Below are positions 1 through 12,545 of a DNA stretch of 64,000 nt, piece by piece. The position numbers were made by a program, and so were the translations under genes. Source of the stretch: Mesorhabditis belari (lineage: Eukaryota; Nematoda; Chromadorea; Rhabditida; Rhabditidae); contig CAUEEP010000731.1 in assembly GCA_958450365.1 (NCBI GenBank), forward strand, positions 2,852,501 through 2,916,500. Reading direction: 5' to 3'. Every line of letters starts with the position of its first letter. Position 1 is the stretch's first letter. The notes below the pieces were generated by a model, which was given only the letters and a program-made list of their open reading frames with translations, ran no database searches and was not told the origin of the DNA.

Positions 1-956
1 TATTTATAGATCCAATGTGTAAACACACCCTTCCTGATGCACTGAATTCTTTAAATCCCCGTGGAAAAAATGAGGATTTAAGTGGAGCGTTTACAAGATC
101 AAATCTTGTGATTCAAATGATTCAAGATTTTACAACAATTACAAGATTCAAGAGTGAAAAGCCAGATAGAAAAATTGAATGGAAATAAGCTTATAAATGA
201 ATTTGACAAATAAACAAGTATCAGACAAAATTCTGAAACGAATCCATGTTTGTGTATGCATTTTGTTGTCTTTTTTTTTCTCTGAATCTATTCTTTCCAA
301 CATTACTTGCGACCCTTTAAGTTTTCCCTTGAGATTTTTGAGGAAAAAAAGGGGAAAAAAAGGAGAAAAGGAGACCTCGATATGCCATGAAATGTTAGAC
401 AAAGAATAGATTCAGAGAAAAGATTTCAAATATCGAAATGGGGAGGAAATGTGGAGAGTTTTGGGAGTTTTGGGGAATTTAAAGTAGTGTAATGATGCTT
501 ATTAGCTTATTTTTGAAAGAAAATTGAGTAATAATCTAAAGTTGATTATTTAAATATCTTAAAAAAGAATGACTTATTCATTTTTTTTGCTTTAAAAAGC
601 TTTTTTTAGCTTTTTTAGCTTTTACCTCTTTTCCATAAGCTAATAGATTTAAATTTTGAGGGTAAACTGATAAGAATCAAATTAAGGATTGGAGATGAAG
701 TTTCCGTTATGAACAATGCACTGAATGCTGAGGAATATTCAATTGAATAGTGGAAAATATTCAGCAAAGTCACGGTAACACTCAAACCGGTAACTTGATC
801 ACATTCAAGCATATTCAAGCATACAAACAAGTAGTCAAGTCAATAGGCTAACTAATATTTCTATTTAATAATGATAATTTTCTTTACAGTAATCAATAAT
901 AGTAATATTCTTTGTTCTTCTCTCTCCTTTGATTTGTATAATAATCGAGCACTCAC

Positions 957-1043
957 CAAAACGATCACCGCCGAGGAGAGGAAAAAGATTAACGCGATGA
1001 GGGTCGGTGTGGCGATTCGAAGCTGAAACTTGCTTGTTGCCAT
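957..1043 (-). CDS. First coding exon of a membrane-anchored or secreted protein, rest outside window or unresolved
   Basis: An ATG on the minus strand opens 29 codons, starting MATSKFQLRIATP, followed by a hydrophobic run (LIALIFFLSSAVIVL), then a strong GTGAGT donor in phase 0. This is the layout of a type II membrane anchor or signal-anchor exon: a short basic cytoplasmic tail and one transmembrane segment. I found no convincing following exon between 1 and 950, so the gene probably continues beyond the left edge. The family is not recognised. The CT-rich repeat at 1076-1305 lies just upstream of the start. Confidence rests on the ATG, hydrophobic segment and donor only. Confidence 0.4.
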
Positions 1044-1075
1044 TGTTCTTGATTCTGTAGATTCTTGTTTAGACT

Positions 1076-1305
1076 TTACCTTACTTTCCTTTACTTTCCT
1101 TTACTTTCCTTTACTTTCCTTTACTTTACTTTCCTTTCCTTCCTTTCCTTTACTTTACTTTCCTTTACTTTCCTTTACTTTCCTTTACTTTCCTTTCCTT
1201 CCTTTCCTTTACTTTACTTTCCTTTCCCTTCCTTCCTTTCCTTTACTTTCCTTTACTTTCCCTTACTTTCCTTTCCTTTCCTTTACTTTACTTTACTTGG
1301 TTACC
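1076..1305. repeat. CT-rich minisatellite (CTTTACTTTC units)
   Basis: About 230 bases of TTTACTTTCC-type units, with variants CTTTCCTTCC. The plus strand is almost pure pyrimidine plus A. The open frames across it are artefacts of a repeat without stops. It lies directly upstream of the minus-strand start at 1043 and could form a polypurine/polypyrimidine structure in that promoter. Confidence 0.9.
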
Positions 1306-3276
1306 CTTTAAAAAAATGTGTTTCTTAAAACGCAACTACGATAATATGTACAGTAATCAATAATTTTTAATATTTTTATCATTGAATTTTACAACTTTCA
1401 GTATAATAATGTTTCCAATTTCACTGACCTCATCCATTTGTTTCCACCACTGTTCCCAGGTTATCAAAATCCATTCGCGAATCGAGTGGTATGTCTCAAG
1501 GAATTTGTCTCCACTCATTGTTAAAGGGGATCACGTTTTCTCAATCAAAAACATCTAAAAAAAACATTTTTTTTGTAGCTTAAATTTAAAGAAAATAAGA
1601 AGCTCAGTGGTGTGCCAGAATGGGGTGCATTTAAGCGACGAACTCTCCAAGAAAGTACAAGAGGCTCGTTCTTTGGAGTGTACTTTGAGGTTAATTTTGT
1701 AAACATGTCCTTTCTGGCTGAATTGCACCCAATTGCTGGAAGAAAACGAAGAATTGAGTACACTAGAAAGGGTGCTTTTAAGATTTGCAAAGAGCGTCAC
1801 AACAAGGTTAAGTTTTAAGTTTTGTATCTTTTTTTTGTGTCAAGTGAATTGAATTTTCAAAGACTATGGGAAATTCAATGAGTAGGGAAAAAAAATGAAA
1901 ACGGAAATTGAGCGGAACTCATCTAATGGATAGGCAAAAATGCGGGCGAATGGCCATTTTGACTCTATTTTTTGCGAGAAAAGTCACCATGTCGTTAATG
2001 AAGAGAGAGAAACCGAAAAAAAAACATAAAAAAAGTAGAATTAAAGTAAGTTTTAGCTGACAATAAGTTAAAAGAAAAATAGCTAACAAGAGAATACCTT
2101 TTGCTTGTCTAAGATATCTACCAGAACTACGGTAGCTTTGGTTAGTAGAAGATGATTGCAGTGAAATTGCAGTGAAATGGAATGGATTACTGATAACTAG
2201 AGTACATTGAGCTGCTGTCTAGCGCTACAGTATTCAGCTTATAATGTGTTCAGCTCAACAAATCCGTTTTGCAAGGCCTAAAGAATGAACACACTAATCC
2301 AGATGAGCTACTATCGATTCAGTAAGGACTGCATAACATTTCGTTATCTCGTTATCGTTATCTTTTCAAAGCTCAAAGCGGTGATCGGTATTTAAGGGAT
2401 TTTAAGGGAGAAAGGAAAGAGCAAAAGTTAAAGTAAACGGGGAGAAAGTGGTAGATAGTGGAGAGTAATCGGTCCCTTGAGGGACACACATCCAAAGGGG
2501 ATGGACCCTGAGGAGCCTGGGAAAAGGAAGAAGGGAGAAGGGTGGAAGGGGGACAATGACGAGCCTGACTATGAGGAGCTTGGACTGAAGCTGAAGACCT
2601 GAAAGGGTATCCTGGGGTGAAGACCGAGACCTAAAGACCCTTGAAGAGACCCTGACGAGTCTTGTAATAATCCTGGAGGAGATAGGGGCCTGGTGAGTCT
2701 GCGAAAAGGAGAATCTCGAAGAAGCCCAGAAAATAGTGTTGCAAAGAACCTGAAAGCCTAGAACTTGAAAATGATGAGCTTGAAGATTGACAGAAAGAGT
2801 GTGTTTCCACATTTTCTTGACGCTGGATTCTTAAGAGCCTTTGGGGAGGTTTCCCATTCACCAACTTCTCCTCTTTCAAAGGGTACCCGCCTCGCACAAA
2901 GCTCTTCTCTCCCTTTTGATGCCTCTTTGATATGAACATTTCATTGTTGATGAGTTATGGGGCAAATTTAAATGACCAATGGATGGGATAGCAGTGAGCT
3001 GACTTTATGCAAAAATGGCCAGAGCAAGGGTAGTTCTAGGATAAAGCTTTAGAGGAACTTGGGTTTAAATTTAAATGGGAATTGTCCAGGGACTGTACAG
3101 GGTGAGAAAATTATAACAACTTGGGTCGATGCTTCTATTATTGTTTATTGTTTTAGATTCTTAAAGCTTTACCGACTTTTTTTCTGTTTTTTTCTCGTTA
3201 TTTGATTGGATTTTATATTGTTACTCAAAAACTTTGCTAATCTGTTTGCTTTGCTAAGAAAGTCGTGATGTTCATC
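1306..3276. other. Gene-free interval
   Basis: AT-rich DNA with no exon set I can support. Short open frames at 1612-1818 and 2402-2939 have no recognisable family, no splice context and biased purine composition. A CTACGGTAG-type motif occurs near 2127. Confidence 0.5.
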
Positions 3277-3535
3277 ACGATTTGATCATCGTCTGACACA
3301 AAAGTCGAACATCGGCGACTGAAGATCAACAAGACCGTTGTTTATCGAATGATTCAGAGGTTTAAAGTCTTGGAAAGAAAAATGAGGATCGGATTGGAGG
3401 AGAGCGGAAGCGCACAGATAAAACTAAGGACACGATCAAAAAAGTTTTGGAAAGAATCCGCAAAAACAGTCGTCTTTCCGTGCGCAAAATGGCGAAAGGG
3501 ATTGGCTTTTGCATCATTGCAATACTTGTTCATCG
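3277..3535 (+). pseudogene. Mariner/MaT-type transposase relic, N-terminal helix-turn-helix part
   Basis: Conceptual translation gives HRRLKINKTVVYRMIQRF, then, after a frame change, DKTKDTIKKVLERIRKNSR and SVRKMAKG. This is the typical N-terminal DNA-binding half of Tc1/mariner transposases of the MaT type: a paired-like helix-turn-helix, a basic linker and the conserved RKMAK segment. The catalytic part is absent and at least one frameshift is needed, so it is dead. It may belong to the same family as the C-terminal fragment in the element at 18522-19089, which keeps only the other half. Confidence 0.6.
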
Positions 3536-5466
3536 CAAGTATCGTAAGCACGCATGAGGTATCAGATTCAGTAGTCAGTGAAACAGATTGGGTATTCTAT
3601 TAAACTAGAGTACAAATCACCCCCAGGCCTTCAAGCCAGGCCAGGCCAGAGTCAGAAGTCAGGTTCAGGGCTGGCTTCTGGTGAGCTTAAAGCTATAAGT
3701 TAAGGCTTGATCTTTTTAAGCTAGAACCTGGATTCTGACCTGCCCTGGCCTTGCCTGTCCTGGCCTTGCCTGTCCTGGCCTTGGCTGCCCTGACAAATTG
3801 CCATTCGAACAATCCTGCTTGCAAGACATGATCCATCTTGATGTAGTTAAAAGATTTGGGTAATGGATGGGGTAAAGGAAAGCACGATAACAGATAGAAA
3901 AAAATAAGATAAAAGATAAGGTAAGCAAAGTTTTGCCTAGTTAGTTCTAACAAGTAAAGGAATCTGAGTCTTGCCGAAGAAGACCCTCTCCTCCGCTAAC
4001 CCCATTCAACCAATTCCAATACTCGTTCTTTTTCTTTTCGTCATAGACCACACACAAGAAATTGAATTGGAACGCGCGCGAGACCCAGAATCTCTTTTGA
4101 AAGATGTCTCTCATCCATTGTCTGAAGGGATTTGGAGAGAATCGGAATAGTTAGGCCACCCCTTTTTGCATTGAGATTACGAAGAGGTCATGAGTCAAAT
4201 AGATGACTGCGTTCTTTTTGACTTTTTCTAAAAAGTGTCCTTTGAAAGCTACCGTAGTGACTTTTTAGAAACAAAGATGAACAAAGATTTTGCAATGGAA
4301 CATAAAACTAACATAAAAGTCATCGCAACTAGCATTTAAAAAGATTTTGCAATGAACTGAAATTGTATTCTTACTGTAATTTGGAAATGGATGCGATAAT
4401 GCGATGTACTGGTCTATCTAAGGTTTGATAAGGCTTAAAATCAGATTATTATTGATCTGGTAAGATGTAGTGATATCAAGAGCATATACAAATAATATTG
4501 TAACATCGCTACCGTACTCTTTAGTTCTTTAGTCGACTATAGTGACTATGGTATGGAGATTTGAAACGGATTTCAGTAGCTGTGATAAGCTTTAGAGAGG
4601 CTAACAGTCGGAATGTTTGAATGTTCAAATGTTAGTAATCCCTGTAACATCTAAATGATCTAATAGACTTAAGCCAAATTTTGTTCCATTGTCTAATAGT
4701 GAAGTCTTTGCTTCTTCAAAATTCGACTTTGAATGCTCTTCAATTAGCAAAATCAGGAGCAAAGGGTCCTTTCCAGACTCTAGGGAGCCATTTGTGTGGT
4801 TGATTAAGTGGTGGCTCTTAATCAGATCCCGAATGGTCAAAAGAAAGTCAATACGTCGGGGCTGGGTTGAAAAGCGTTTCTCTAACAAATTTAGGGTTAT
4901 TTTTAGATAAAAGATCAACTAAGCTTGTCCAAGCAATCGGATACCCGCTTTAGCGTGCCCACCTACCGTAACCCATTTGGTAGATGTTACAGTAGTCTAT
5001 TGTTTGATAGAAGACACGGGTAGGCGAAAACATGACCCAGCTACCGTAGTCCTTACCCCAAATAGTAAATGATCTAGGCCGGGTTACGGTAGCTAGGTAG
5101 CTAGCTATGTTTTATAACGGCTACCCGAGTCGGCTGAAAGTGATCCAAAAAAGGATTGTAGTGTGGAAAATGACTCTAAAAATCGTGACCCGACCTTCTT
5201 TAAAACATCTACACAAATTTCTGGCGCACAGATTTTTGTATTATTACAGTGGCAGGTTTAAGAGGCTGTTTAACTCAAAGAAAACCGGACTCGAGTGAGC
5301 CGTTTCTTTTTGACTCGTGGATGAGCTACCGTACCCATTCATGCCGCTTTAGAGTTTGAAGGGATGAAATACAAACGAGAAGAGTTCTTTAGAGCTTTGG
5401 GGTTAACAAATTGGTTCTATTTTTTCATTTTTATACTCAAACAGATTAATTTTTATCTTTTTTTAG
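3536..5466. other. Gene-free interval upstream of ash-2
   Basis: No supported gene. It holds a GC-richer tandem stretch near 3727-3790 (units of the type CCTTGCCTGTCCTGG) and a cluster of CTACCGTA / TACGGTAG motifs at 4248, 4508, 4974, 5040, 5083 and 5325. The 97-codon minus-strand frame at 4625-4918 has no recognisable similarity. Promoter elements of ash-2 probably lie at the right end, where TTTTTTTAG immediately precedes the ATG and could be a trans-splice acceptor. Confidence 0.45.
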
Positions 5467-8400
5467 ATGGCCCCATCGAAGCAATCGAAAAAGCCGGCGC
5501 CGATCGTCGAATTGCCCCAAAGTGTTTGCTATTGGTGAGTTGATTTGGATAATTTTGTCGATTTTGATCGATTCAGAGCTTTTTAAATAAATACTTTCTG
5601 ATTTTCCTAACAAATTGCACTAAAACGGGATGCCGCGTAGCTGAATTTTGTGCCAAAGCTGTGTGACAACCTTTTTTATGTATTTACAGGAAAAAGTATA
5701 CAATTGCAAATTGAGTAAGCCTTAATTATTTCCGTATTGAACTTAAGTTTCTGTTCCTTAAGAACTCAAGTAAATTTCTGAAATTGTATAGAATCAACCA
5801 TTAATTTTGTATATTTTAAGTATTAATTGATATTTTTATACTTTAAACAATGTTTTATCTTTAGTGATGGGTTACGCGAGGTGGGAAGTCTCGAAGTGTT
5901 CTGCTCAGGCTGTTTAAAATGGTACCACGGGCGATGTTTGCGACATTTACAAGGATTGTGAGTGGTTTTAACGACGGAAAAGCCATAGTTTACACAAGAC
6001 GCATTAATTTTTGCAGATTGTGATTGAATTTTGCGCGCGGAAGTTAAAGTTTGAGCTATAAAATATTCATTTTGCTTCAAACCCATCTTCTGTATAAGAA
6101 TTGAAGCAAAAATTGGTTTAAGGCCTTTAAAAGAATTGTGAGCAGTTTTTTTTCAAAAAGTCTCTGTTTTAAACGTATCATAGTCAGAAATATTTACATT
6201 TTTTCAAAAGTTATCTTCATATTTTATAAAGTTAGTTAGTTATGGCCTCTCATTCATGGTGTGCTATGTGTTCAACTGTGAGAGCTGCAGCCCGACAAAG
6301 ATCGAATCGTGGACACCAAAACAAGCAAGTATGTAGAAAACGACTTTTGAAAGTTAATCGATTGAATTTATTAGTTTTTTGGAATTTTAAAGCTTATTGA
6401 AACTTTCTGACATAAACTTAACTCCGAAAATCAACGCTAGTTCTTATTTTTAGATTTCATTCATATGCTGGTGACGGTTTTGGCGAATTTGACGTGCGAA
6501 CGCATGAAAGAAATTGGAAAAGAAACGGCGAAAGCGCTCGAGAAGCACATTTTCTTCAACTTGGAGGTGAAGGTTTATACTAAAAGAAGACGGGAAGCTG
6601 GAAACTGGTTCAATATACATTTCAAGAAATTAAATACTTTAAATACATCCTTAATCACTTCATTTTAGGATGATATCATTCCATATTTCGAGAAGAACTG
6701 GGAAAATTTGACGTCGATGCCGCGACGCGTGAAAACGACATGGCATCAAACGCTTCAAAGCACCTTGGCCAAGCAGGGCGATCTCTTTTTGGTGAGCGGT
6801 TAGCAATTTGATAACTTTAACACCAGAATAATTTTACGATAATCTTGACTTGAAGTCAAGATAAATCGATAAGTCGAATATTTGATTGTTTAGACAAATC
6901 CCCGTGATGAGAACTCGTTCGCTTTGTTGGAGCTAGATCTTTCAAAGATTGGGCCTGTGCACGAGGGTGTGAAGCAGGTAAAACATCAAAAAATTACAAA
7001 GCTTTTTAAAAGTAAAATCAATAAATCTTTAAGCACGCTTCAGATTAATAAATCTACATAGTATTTGTTTTAAAATACTCATTTAGATCGGCAAGAAAAC
7101 ACCATCAACATCGAATCTCAACTCGACCCTCGTCACCGCACAAGCGACTGAGAAAGCCGAAGAGGTCATTGACGGTGATTATTTTGTTTTCTCCACTAGT
7201 GACTACTAGTAGTATTGCAGATTACAAGTTAACGCTTTATTATTGAAATTTTAGTTGGTCCAAAGACACGAGGCGCAAAACGACGTACCGCCGAAGGCTC
7301 AAATCCGCCAAGTAAAAAGGGAAAATAGTAAGTTTTGGAGAATTTTTATTTAAAAACCTCTTTTCTTTAGTGGTACCGATTCGGTTGTCGTTTCGATTCC
7401 CGGTCGACCAAATCCAATCGATTTTTGCTTCAACAAGGACGGCTATCGTTACTATTTGGTGGAAAGGAACCCGAATGTGCCCGAGAAGTTGATTTTATTC
7501 TGTTTCCCCATTACTGATTTCAAATTTTCAGAGAACTCTTCGATTTAGAGTTGGAGAATTCGACTATGGTTAAGATTCACGAGTTTCTCTACCGAATCAC
7601 TCTCTACGATACGGTGATGATGTCACCCAATGATCGGGCTTATCAAGTAAGCTGAAAATGGTAGATGGATTGACTTGTACTTCTTTTAGATAAAACTTTA
7701 CGACGACAATTTGACGCTGGCCGGCTACGAGGGATACTGTTTATCGCGGGCGACGCACTCTGTGGCAAAAGGGACTTGGTATTTTGAGGTAAATTAATCA
7801 TTTTAGCCTTAAAAGCTTAAAGCTACGCTTAAATCGTATGTGATCTATCTAAAAGTGGTTAAATTCTAGGTAAACTTCCTCAAACAGCCCGAGGATAGCC
7901 ATATTCGAATCGGATGGAGCCAACCATATGGTAATTTTTGATTTATTTGTAGTTACATTCAAATTTCAGCTGTCCTCCAGGCCTGCCTTGGTTATTCAAA
8001 ATACTCGTACAGTTGGCGCTCATTGAAAGGAACGAAATTTCACGAAGCGCGCGGGGAAAAGTATCACTTTGGAGGCTTTAAGGTAAATTTTGAACTTTGA
8101 ATTCCTGTTTCAATCAAATTTTGAGCAAGGGGACGTCTTGGGATGCTTAATTCATCTACCACACGATAACATTCATCCTGAAAGTGAGACCTTCATTTTA
8201 TACTTTCTTCACAATATTTGTTTTAGAAAGTTCATCCGATTACCTTCCGATCACGCACAAAGATGGTTTCATCGTCAACTTCAAGCACAACTATTTCGCC
8301 GAATGTCAGGATAGTATGACCGAGTTAAAGGCGAGGAAACTCGATGTTTTGCCTGGAAGCAGGGTGGGTTTTGATTACAGATTATGACTAAGAATCTAAA

Positions 8401-8845
8401 CAATTCTATTCCTTTTAGATCGAGTTCTTCCTGAACGGCAAATCTTGTGGTGACGCTTTTACGGACATCTACGCCGGCTACTATCACCCAGCCATTAGTA
8501 TCTTTCAGGTAAACGAGCTAATTATCTTCTTTTCGATGTACATACTTTAGGGAGCCCAGGTGCAATGTAATTTTGGGCCAAAGTTTCGCCATCCTGTCAA
8601 AAACGCGCGTGCGATGTGTGAAAGGGCTGAGGAGACACAGGTAATGATTAAAGTTAAAATAACAGTAGAATCTTTAAGTTAATTTCTGGATTATAAAAGC
8701 CATATTTCTACAGCTTTATCATCTTAATCTTCTTCTTTAGCTAGAACAATCGCTCTCCGATTTGCTCTATTTGGTGGAAAACGAGGAGGAACGAGCGAAA
8801 GCTGCCGACGAAATTCGACGAATTCAAGCCGACTTAGCAATTTGA
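5467..8845 (+). CDS. ash-2: ASH-2, core subunit of SET1/MLL histone H3K4 methyltransferase complexes
   Basis: About 18 exons. The N-terminal part has an atypical PHD-like zinc region ([22 protein letters not shown], then FNCESC), then the winged-helix domain ([24 protein letters not shown], matching the DIIPF segment of human ASH2L). A basic serine-rich linker (exons near 7087-7330) follows. The C-terminal SPRY domain has [49 protein letters not shown] and QGDVLG. After SPRY there is a short tail with [13 protein letters not shown], the equivalent of the DPY-30-binding helix. ASH2 with RBBP5 stimulates SET1-family enzymes; it acts in the nucleus. Start chosen at [10 protein letters not shown], six bases after a TTTTAG acceptor. 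AATAAA follows at 8994. Confidence 0.93.
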
Positions 8846-9408
8846 TAATGGGATCTCATTTTGACAATTTGTCATTATTTAATTTATAAATTTGTAACTA
8901 ACTAACTGATTACTCGTATTACAGGTTCATTCCTCTTTCGTTGTGTTTGATGTTTGTATATATTTCGATTTGTTGTTGATGAACTTTATGATGAATAAAG
9001 ATTTTGGCGATGCAACTCTTTTGTTTAAAGTTGAAAACGCAAATTGGTTGTCTTGATATTTTGCGGACAAATTGTTGCACAACATTACAAAATGTGTCTC
9101 TTTGGATCAGTTTTTGTAGAGCTATTCAAGACCAGAAAAGGCATTTCGGAAAATATTTACAAAACAAAAGATATTCATGCATAAAAAAAAGAAGGAGCCG
9201 CGTTCGCTTTTGCTAAATTTAGAATTTAGAATTTCAGTAGTTTAGCTTCAAAAAATGTAGCCAGCCAAGCTAATAAAATATTAGATATTTTGACCGTTTA
9301 ACTAAAAAAATTATGAAGGAATCGATCATTTACTCATTAAGCTTGCTTTTTTTCTTCATTTTCTAGATTTTTGTCGGATTGACTGAAATGACGTCTTTTC
9401 TTTCAGGA

Positions 9409-11730
9409 ATGTCGACCCCGAGCTCATCAAACGACATCGAACTCGCCCAAGGAGCCGTGCTGGTGAAATCGTGTGAGGTTCCCGCTAACGCTTTACCGAT
9501 CCGAGGTTTTCTTTAGCAAGATATATTAGGAATTGATTAGTGCTAGATGTACTGAGCTATAGCAAATGCATTACTTAACGTAAATCTGTCAACTATTTCA
9601 TGTTCAGGCTACGATTTCAACAATGGTGTCGACTTTGACGCGTTGATGAAGAGCTATTTGACGACCGGCTTTCAAGCGAGTCATCTGGGACAAGCTATTG
9701 AGGTAAAGAGGACAACAAATATTGTTGAATCTAAATTTTTGATAAAGATAAAGTTGAGACTTTAAATCTTACTGATGTAACACCGCATTGCACTCATGTC
9801 ATTCATTCAAGTGATAAATTTTAGCAAATCAACGCCATGTTGAAGCTTCGCGATGAGCCGTTCGATTTGGGGGATGCGGAGCCGAATTTCCCGTATCCGA
9901 GTGAAAGAAAGAAGAAAGGATGCACGATTTTTCTTGGTTACACTAGCAATCTTGTCAGCTCTGGATTGAGGGAGGTTTGTTTGATGGAAATGAAGAGTAT
10001 AGAACTTGTCAAAAATAGCAAAACTATTCTAAAATCTTATTCCCAACTTTTAAACAAAAAAGCAAAAATTTCTTCCCATGCCGGGAATCGAACCCGGGCC
10101 GCGTGGGTGAAAACCACGAATCCTAACCACTAGACCACATGGGAGGATGGGAGGGTGGCTTGTCGGGGACTCAATACGCGGCTCTCTCCCGTTGGCTCCC
10201 TTTTCCCCACACAAGTCCGTCCCGCCCCTTCATATTGCTTTCTCAGCTCTCAGCCAGTGTGCGTTCGTGGTGTAATGGTCAGCATGGATGCCTTCCAAGC
10301 ATTCGACGGGGGTTCGATTCCCCCCGAACGCAGATGTTTTTTTGTTTTTTGGAAAAAGTTATATTGTTTTGCTTTAATGAAAGAAAAGTTTTTGAGAAAA
10401 TTATTAGACCCTTAAACTGTACTCAAATGTGCTAATTTTTTATTTTCAGATACTCCGTTTTGTCGTTCAACACGATTTGATCGATTGTATTGTGACGAGT
10501 GCCGGTGGAATCGAGGAGGATTTGATCAAATGCTTGAAGGACTCGTATCTTGGCGCTTTCAAGATGGATGGCAAAGAATTAAGGTAAATATTCTCTTAAC
10601 TTTTAAATCAAAGGTAATGTTTTCATTTAGATCCAAGGGAATGAATCGAGCCGGCAACGTGCTGATACCGAACGATAACTATTGCGCATTTGAGGTAAAT
10701 ATACTTGATTTGTTTTTAAAGAAAAATAATTTCAGGACTGGCTCAATCCGATTCTCGACAAATGCCTGGACGAGCAAGAGAAAAATGATGTCAACTGGAC
10801 ACCAAGCAAATTGATTCACAGGTAGGTTACATAATTGAATTTTTGAGAAAATTTTTCTATTTTAAATTTAGATTGGGAGCCGAGATCAACAACGAGGATT
10901 CGATTCTTTACTGGGCCGCCAAGCATTCGATTCCCGTTTTTTGTCCGGCTTTGACAGGTTTGCATTGTATACTTACAATTAGCATATGGCATTGGGTTTA
11001 CAGCACATTTTTAGATGGTTCTCTCGGCGACATGCTCTACTTTCATTCGGTGAGAAGCGCCCCCGGTTTACGCTTGGACATTGTTGAGGTGAACCAATTT
11101 TAAAACATTTAATAGCTAAATCTTTAGGATGTTCGTCACATCAACACGTTGTCCGTGAAAAGCATCAAAACGGGAGTCATGATTCTCGGTGGTGGAGTTG
11201 TTAAGGTGAATTTATATTTTTGAAGTGTACCAAACTTTGTTTATAGCACCACATCAATAACGCGAATTTAATGAGAAATGGAAGCGATTTCACCGTTTAC
11301 ATCAACACTGGACAGGTTTTTCGACTGGTTAAAATGTTCAAAATAATTTACACTTAGGAATTCGATGGATCCGATTCGGGCGCTAGTCCAGACGAGGCAG
11401 TCAGTTGGGGAAAGGTTGGTGTTTTGAGCAAGATCTGACACTAACTGCTGGCTTAATATCAAGTTCATTGGTTTCATATTAGACCTAAGATAGCACTGGA
11501 AGTTACTACAGGCGTAAGCCATGCATCAGATCAATGATAGAACTTCTAGTAACATATCCATAGGGAATAGTTCCTATTAAAATGACTACGGTAGATTATT
11601 CGGTACTTTTTAGATCAAACCGCTTGCTTCCGCCATAAAAGTCTTCGCCGAGGCGACCATCGTCTTCCCGCTGATCGTCGCGCAAACGTTTGCCAGAGTC
11701 GTCGACGAGCGAAAGAAAACGGGAAAATGA
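9409..11730 (+). CDS. dhps-1: Deoxyhypusine synthase
   Basis: About 12 exons encode a complete deoxyhypusine synthase. This enzyme transfers the aminobutyl group of spermidine, using NAD, to one lysine of eIF5A in the cytosol. Diagnostic segments are [61 protein letters not shown] (with the catalytic lysine) and [19 protein letters not shown]. The C-terminus [19 protein letters not shown] is intact. Start MSTPSSS is three bases after TTTCAG, which may be a trans-splice acceptor. Intron 3 (9975-10449) hosts two tRNA genes. The gene is co-oriented with ash-2, 563 bases downstream of its stop, too far for a standard nematode operon. Confidence 0.95.
10074..10144 (-). tRNA. tRNA-Glu (anticodon TTC)
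   Basis: Minus-strand cloverleaf of 71 bases. The acceptor stem TCCCATG pairs with CATGGGA. The A box is TGGTCTAGTGG, the anticodon arm CGTGG-TTTTCAC-CCACG carries anticodon TTC, and the B box is GGTTCGATTCC. All stems pair well, so it is likely functional. It sits antisense inside intron 3 of the deoxyhypusine synthase gene, with internal polymerase III promoters. Confidence 0.95.
10261..10332 (+). tRNA. tRNA-Gly (anticodon TCC)
   Basis: Plus-strand cloverleaf of 72 bases. The acceptor stem GCGTTCG pairs with CGAACGC. The A box is TGGTGTAATGG, the anticodon loop CTTCCAA carries TCC on an ATGC/GCAT stem, and the T arm is GGGGGTTCGATTCCCCC. A T-rich run follows, as expected for a polymerase III terminator. 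It lies in the same intron as the tRNA-Glu, in the opposite orientation. Confidence 0.95.
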
Positions 11731-12545
11731 TTTATTGGGTATATCGAGTTGTTATGTTGTTATTGCATTGTTTTGTTTTGTTTTTTATTTACGCTTTTTC
11801 AAGTTTTGGATAAATTTTAGATATTAAAGCTTAAAAGTGGGTGGGCAGTGTTTTCAAAAACCGCCCAACCTCCATGATCACGTACACAGAAAGCGACAGC
11901 CATTATTCAAAAGGAGGGAGATCGGGGCTTAACCTAACGAGGAAAAAGAAAGAAAAACGGCCGGGTCTCAATCTTTGTTACACTTTGATATCTATGGGAT
12001 CTTTAGGGTCTTTCAGTTATTTGAGCCGAGCCATCAAAAAAAAAAAAAAAGGGTTTGGCCATTTGTCACCACTTTCACCACAGAAAGCTCCGAAAATAAC
12101 GTCTGGTTGATTGTTGTTTTTTCGACACATCTAAAATTTGGCCTAAAAAGCATATAAGCGTGAAATTTGCATACGAATCTAACTTTACATATAAATGTTA
12201 ACGAAAACTTTACTTTTCTTTATCTTTTAGCATAAGATTTTTAATTTTGAGGTCAGCCTCTTTGTTTATTTTGCATTCAAATTCAAAAAATGTTCGATCT
12301 CCTAATGACTTTTGTGTTTTTTTGGATTTTATATTGGAAAATCGCGTCAAAACTAAATTCGCGTCAAAACAAAAAATTTTTACAATTTCTAGACGTAATT
12401 CAGTTTTTAAAAAGTTTTAACTATTGGTTTTTAACTGATAAATGAAATCTTTTTTTTCTTCGTTTCCTCCTTTTTAAAGTCCTCGTTATCCTCGTTTAAA
12501 GTTTTTAAAGTTTTTTTTTCAAATCTTTTCTTTAGAGTGCGTTAG

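Noticed and set aside
1545..1818. Overlapping 68-81-codon frames on both strands
   Set aside because: Mutually exclusive, no family match, in AT-rich intergenic DNA.
2402..2939. Two overlapping minus-strand frames of 136 and 102 codons
   Set aside because: No family, no splice context, purine-biased composition (GAGGAGCCTG-type words); likely stop-poor by chance.
4625..4918. 97-codon minus-strand frame
   Set aside because: Protein-like composition but no recognised similarity, no splice or promoter context, and no second exon.
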